This document shows positions 61,572-64,000 of a stretch of DNA of 64,000 bases, one piece after another. A program made the translations under genes and the position numbers. Position 1 is the first letter of the stretch. The number at the start of each line of letters is the position of its first letter. This DNA is from Prosthecobacter vanneervenii (GTDB taxonomy: Bacteria > Verrucomicrobiota > Verrucomicrobiia > Verrucomicrobiales > Verrucomicrobiaceae), in contig NZ_JACHIG010000006.1 of assembly GCF_014203095.1 (NCBI RefSeq), positions 124,001 through 188,000 on the forward strand. Direction: 5' to 3'. Under the pieces are notes generated by a model, which saw nothing but the letters and a program-made list of their open reading frames with translations, ran no database searches and was not told where the DNA came from.

Positions 61572-63206
61572 ATGAAATTTACCGCCACGCTTGTATTATC
61601 TGCTGTGCTCATGGTGCCCGTGATGGCAGCTGATCTGGGGCTGATGCACAACTTTGATGGTGATCTGTCCTTTCGTGGAGTGACGCCGGAAGACTCGGTG
61701 GTCAAACTGAAGCAGCTCATCGATGAAGAGGCGAAGCTGCCGGTGAACACGGTGTGCTGGTGCATCGGCGCGGGCTCTGACATTCTCTACTATCCGACCA
61801 AAGTCGCGAGCACCTGGGGCTGGAGGAAAACGAAGTATACCGAGGATCCGAAATGGAAGACGCGGATCGAGAAATGCCGCGTGGCCACAGAGGCCGGGCT
61901 GGATGCGCCGCGCATCGTTGGCGAGCGGCTGCATGAACTGGGGCTGAAATTTGTGCCTTCATATCGGATGAACGACGGACACTTCACGACGGATCCCCTC
62001 GAGTATCCGCTCACAGGCCGGTTCTGGATGGAGAATCAGGATGCAACGATCGGCGCATCTCCAGTGCCGGCCTTTGAGGGGTACAAGCATCTGCTGAACT
62101 ATGCCCGAGAGTCGGTGCGCGCCTTTCGCCTGGCGGTGATCTTTGAGACGATGGAGCGCTATGCGGACCTGATGGACGGACTTGAGCTGGACTTTAACCG
62201 CTTCCAGATTTTTTTCCCGCCGGGTGAGGCGGAAAAAGGCGCGCCGCTGATCACGGAGATGCTGCGGCGGGTGCGTTCACGGCTGGAGGAGCAATCGGCG
62301 AAGCAGAAGCGTGCGATGCCGCTGATCGTGAGAGTGCCACCGGCGCTGAAGAACTGCGCGTGGTCTGGCCTGGAGGTGGAGAAGTGGATGCGAGAGCGGC
62401 TGGTGGATGTCGTCATTCCAGCGCCGCTGATGACGCTGACGCATGACATGCCAATCGATGAATTTGTGTGCATTGCGAAGCCTGCGGGGGTGCAGATTGT
62501 GGGCTCGATTTATGGCAGGGGCGGCTACAACTGGCCGTTTGCCGCGAATCATCAGGCTGCGACTTATGACATGGAGGTGAAGCGTGAGCCGGACGCCGCG
62601 CAGATACTTGGCTCCATTCTGAACCAACGCCAGCTAGGTGCGGATGGCGTGCAGATCTTCAACTTCAGCTTTGCATCTGACAGTGCCAGCATGGCCGCTG
62701 CGATCAAAGGAGGCATCTGGCGCGAGCCTCCCGGCAGCCGACGCTATCAGGTGACACAGAGCTATTTTCACGATTCGGAGGACAGCTACGAGTATCGCAA
62801 GCAACTGCCGTTGGCACTAAGGCCTGGGGTTGTTTCAAAGCTGCGGCTGCTGATTGGCGAGTATTTGGCGAAGGCCGTGCCGAAGCCTGACTATGTCGGG
62901 CTGCGTCTCGGTCTGTCCGGCGCGAACAAGACCTTTGCCCCGCTGGCGCTACGAGTGGTGGTGAACGGGCGTGCTTTTCACGAAGGCGATGTGGCCGGTC
63001 AGCTTGTTGTCACCACAGGCAAGCGCCATGGGAATGGATCGCACCCGCCGCCGACGGAGGCTTATGTGCAGTGGCCGGTGAGTGACCTGAGCCAGCTGCA
63101 CGAAGGATGGAATGACATCGAGATCACCCTTTTGCCCGCGAGTCTGGCCCAGCCTTTGCAGCTTGTGGAGCTGGAGGTCGGCGTGGTAGCCCAAACATCC
63201 AACTGA
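61572..63206 (+). CDS. exported TIM-barrel glycosidase-like protein, function unknown
   Basis: A 544-residue protein with signal peptide MKFTATLVLSAVLMVPVMAA. Features suggest a TIM barrel of glycoside-hydrolase type: ERLHELGLKFVPSYRMNDGHF, YADLMDGLELDFNRFQIFF (a strand end with EL-x-F-N) and ILNQRQLGADGVQIFNFSFA. The last 130 residues look like a beta-sandwich (YVGLRLGLSGANKTF, LRVVVNGRAFHEGDVAG), possibly sugar-binding. No catalytic residue can be named. It is followed after 3 bp by another exported protein gene, so the two form an operon. Confidence 0.75.
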   Translation: MKFTATLVLSAVLMVPVMAADLGLMHNFDGDLSFRGVTPEDSVVKLKQLIDEEAKLPVNTVCWCIGAGSDILYYPTKVASTWGWRKTKYTEDPKWKTRIEKCRVATEAGLDAPRIVGERLHELGLKFVPSYRMNDGHFTTDPLEYPLTGRFWMENQDATIGASPVPAFEGYKHLLNYARESVRAFRLAVIFETMERYADLMDGLELDFNRFQIFFPPGEAEKGAPLITEMLRRVRSRLEEQSAKQKRAMPLIVRVPPALKNCAWSGLEVEKWMRERLVDVVIPAPLMTLTHDMPIDEFVCIAKPAGVQIVGSIYGRGGYNWPFAANHQAATYDMEVKREPDAAQILGSILNQRQLGADGVQIFNFSFASDSASMAAAIKGGIWREPPGSRRYQVTQSYFHDSEDSYEYRKQLPLALRPGVVSKLRLLIGEYLAKAVPKPDYVGLRLGLSGANKTFAPLALRVVVNGRAFHEGDVAGQLVVTTGKRHGNGSHPPPTEAYVQWPVSDLSQLHEGWNDIEITLLPASLAQPLQLVELEVGVVAQTSN

Positions 63207-63209
63207 TTC

Positions 63210-63977
63210 ATGAAGCTCACGATTCTTTTCCTCCTTGCTGTGACGAGCCTGGCTCTGGCTAATGATCCCAAGACGCTGATGACCGAGCGCGGGAAGCTGC
63301 TGGCAAGCGAGGATCTCTCCCAGATGCCGACGGACATTTTCAAAGGAGGCGGGCTCGCCAGCATGAGCCACGGCTGGTCGTTCAGACCTGGCCAGTGGGA
63401 TATTGTGGACGGTGCTCTCCGTGGCTATCAGCTCAAGAAGGACAATCATAGCGCGGCGGCGTTTTTTGCGCTGCCGTGGAAAAATGCGGTGCTGCAGTTT
63501 GATGTGAAGATCGACGGCTGCTCGCAGGTGGTCTTTTGTATTGATGATCCGGCGGCAATCAGGGCAGCCACGCCCACACGTCCTGCGCAAAACCGCGTGG
63601 AGCATCTGTGCCGCCTCATCATCAATAAAAACGGATTTTCCACGCAGAAGGACGACCACGACCATGACGGACCGGATGTGAACGAGCCATTTGGCGCGGT
63701 GAAGAAAGCCATGGCCATGGGGGAGTGGAAGACGGTGCTCATCGAGATTATGGAAGAGGAAATGGTCACCACCATTGACGGCCGAACCATTGCCGGGGCG
63801 CATCCGCAGGTGGCGGCTGACAAGGCCTACATCAGTTTTGGAGTCAGCGGCTACTCGAACGGCTTTGACAAAAGCCCGCCGCTCTCCGCTAGCTTTCGAA
63901 ATTTTCGCCTTTGGGAGGGCGTGCCCGCGAAAGGCTGGCCGGCGATGAAGGCGAAATTAAAGGCGCAGGTCGAATGA
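63210..63977 (+). CDS. exported DUF1080-like (concanavalin-fold) protein
   Basis: A 255-residue protein with signal peptide MKLTILFLLAVTSLALA. The mature part resembles the DUF1080/3-keto-disaccharide-hydrolase jelly-roll family: GWSFRPGQWDIVDGALRGY near the N-terminus, AVLQFDVKIDGCSQVVFCID and the late TIDGRTIAGAHP and ASFRNFRLWEG strands. Domains of this type bind or process polysaccharides. The function here is unproven. It overlaps a further ATG at 63974 (ATGA). Confidence 0.72.
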   Translation: MKLTILFLLAVTSLALANDPKTLMTERGKLLASEDLSQMPTDIFKGGGLASMSHGWSFRPGQWDIVDGALRGYQLKKDNHSAAAFFALPWKNAVLQFDVKIDGCSQVVFCIDDPAAIRAATPTRPAQNRVEHLCRLIINKNGFSTQKDDHDHDGPDVNEPFGAVKKAMAMGEWKTVLIEIMEEEMVTTIDGRTIAGAHPQVAADKAYISFGVSGYSNGFDKSPPLSASFRNFRLWEGVPAKGWPAMKAKLKAQVE

Positions 63978-64000
63978 AGGATCTGCCGGAGAACCCAAGC
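63974..64000 (+). CDS. start of a further gene (partial, runs off right edge)
   Basis: An ATG overlapping the preceding stop by four bases (ATGA) opens MKDLPENPS before the window ends. Only nine codons are visible, so identity cannot be judged. The ATGA coupling, seen repeatedly in this genome, is the sole support. Confidence 0.3.

Noticed and set aside
1-64000. CRISPR arrays, rRNA and tRNA genes, prophage
   Set aside because: No regularly spaced direct repeats, no tRNA-like clover-leaf with a GGTTCRA T-loop, no rRNA sequence and no phage structural genes were seen by eye; tRNAscan and Infernal would be decisive.

Overview
The window looks like chromosomal DNA from a GC-rich member of the Verrucomicrobiota, probably the Verrucomicrobiaceae (Prosthecobacter/Verrucomicrobium-like). 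The basis is gene content: a complete Akkermansia-type pilus locus (Amuc_1102 to Amuc_1098 homologues), a Minf_1886-type protein restricted to Verrucomicrobia and Planctomycetes, two DUF1501 proteins, a cytochrome/DUF1549/DUF1553 protein, and an ECF sigma factor of the Rhodopirellula/Verrucomicrobium group. No rRNA, tRNA, CRISPR array, prophage or transposase gene was seen. The genus is an inference.

Layout. 1-8.4 kb: mainly minus-strand housekeeping genes (MFS transporter fragment, ispD, yqeY, cyclophilin, fused M16 peptidase, Minf_1886 protein, glycosyltransferase) plus a plus-strand PIG-L deacetylase. A gene-free stretch with two tandem structured repeats lies at 3.5-4.1 kb. 8.4-12.8 kb: a gene-free stretch holding a 161-bp imperfect palindrome, then ilvB, a DNA methyltransferase and ilvN on the minus strand, preceded by a possible attenuator leader ORF rich in Val/Leu/Ile codons. 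12.8-16.5 kb: PQQ-type beta-propeller protein, small exported protein, esterase, cupin, small protein. 16.6-27.7 kb: MoxR ATPase, DUF58, BatA-like VWA protein, very large DUF4175-like coiled-coil protein and a FHA-like/SEL1 membrane protein. This cluster is interrupted between moxR and DUF58 by a one-gene cassette encoding a four-helix-bundle (23S rRNA intervening-sequence type) protein, bounded by 29-bp inverted repeats.

27.9-34.5 kb (minus): a protein with three degenerate secretin-like modules, a terpene-cyclase-fold protein, a YdjY protein and a sugar-type binding lipoprotein. 34.7-42 kb (plus): the Amuc_1102/PilM/1100/1099/1098 pilus operon, closed by a strong terminator. 42-45.3 kb: coaE-rho-rnd, each pair overlapping by ATGA. 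45.5-53.5 kb (minus): ECF sigma factor, FecR-LamG anti-sigma protein, PSCyt1/DUF1549/DUF1553 protein, DUF1501 protein and a double ModA-like binding protein, apparently one operon. 53.7-59.8 kb (plus): LacI regulator, ribose-type binding protein, a small unknown protein where the ABC ATPase would be expected, RbsC permease, two exported nucleoside hydrolases and ribokinase. This reads as a pathway that cleaves nucleosides outside the cytoplasm, imports the ribose and phosphorylates it, but with no ATPase encoded locally. 59.9-64 kb: a second DUF1501 protein (minus), then two exported proteins and the first codons of another gene (plus).

The most unusual signals are (i) a dispersed 18-nt palindromic element (consensus GCGGRCA-RGAG-TGYCCGC) found between genes and also inserted in frame four times in the DUF1549/DUF1553 gene, where it encodes AGTPAR-like peptides; (ii) the inverted-repeat four-helix-bundle cassette inside the MoxR operon; (iii) the triple secretin-like protein; and (iv) the ilv leader candidate.
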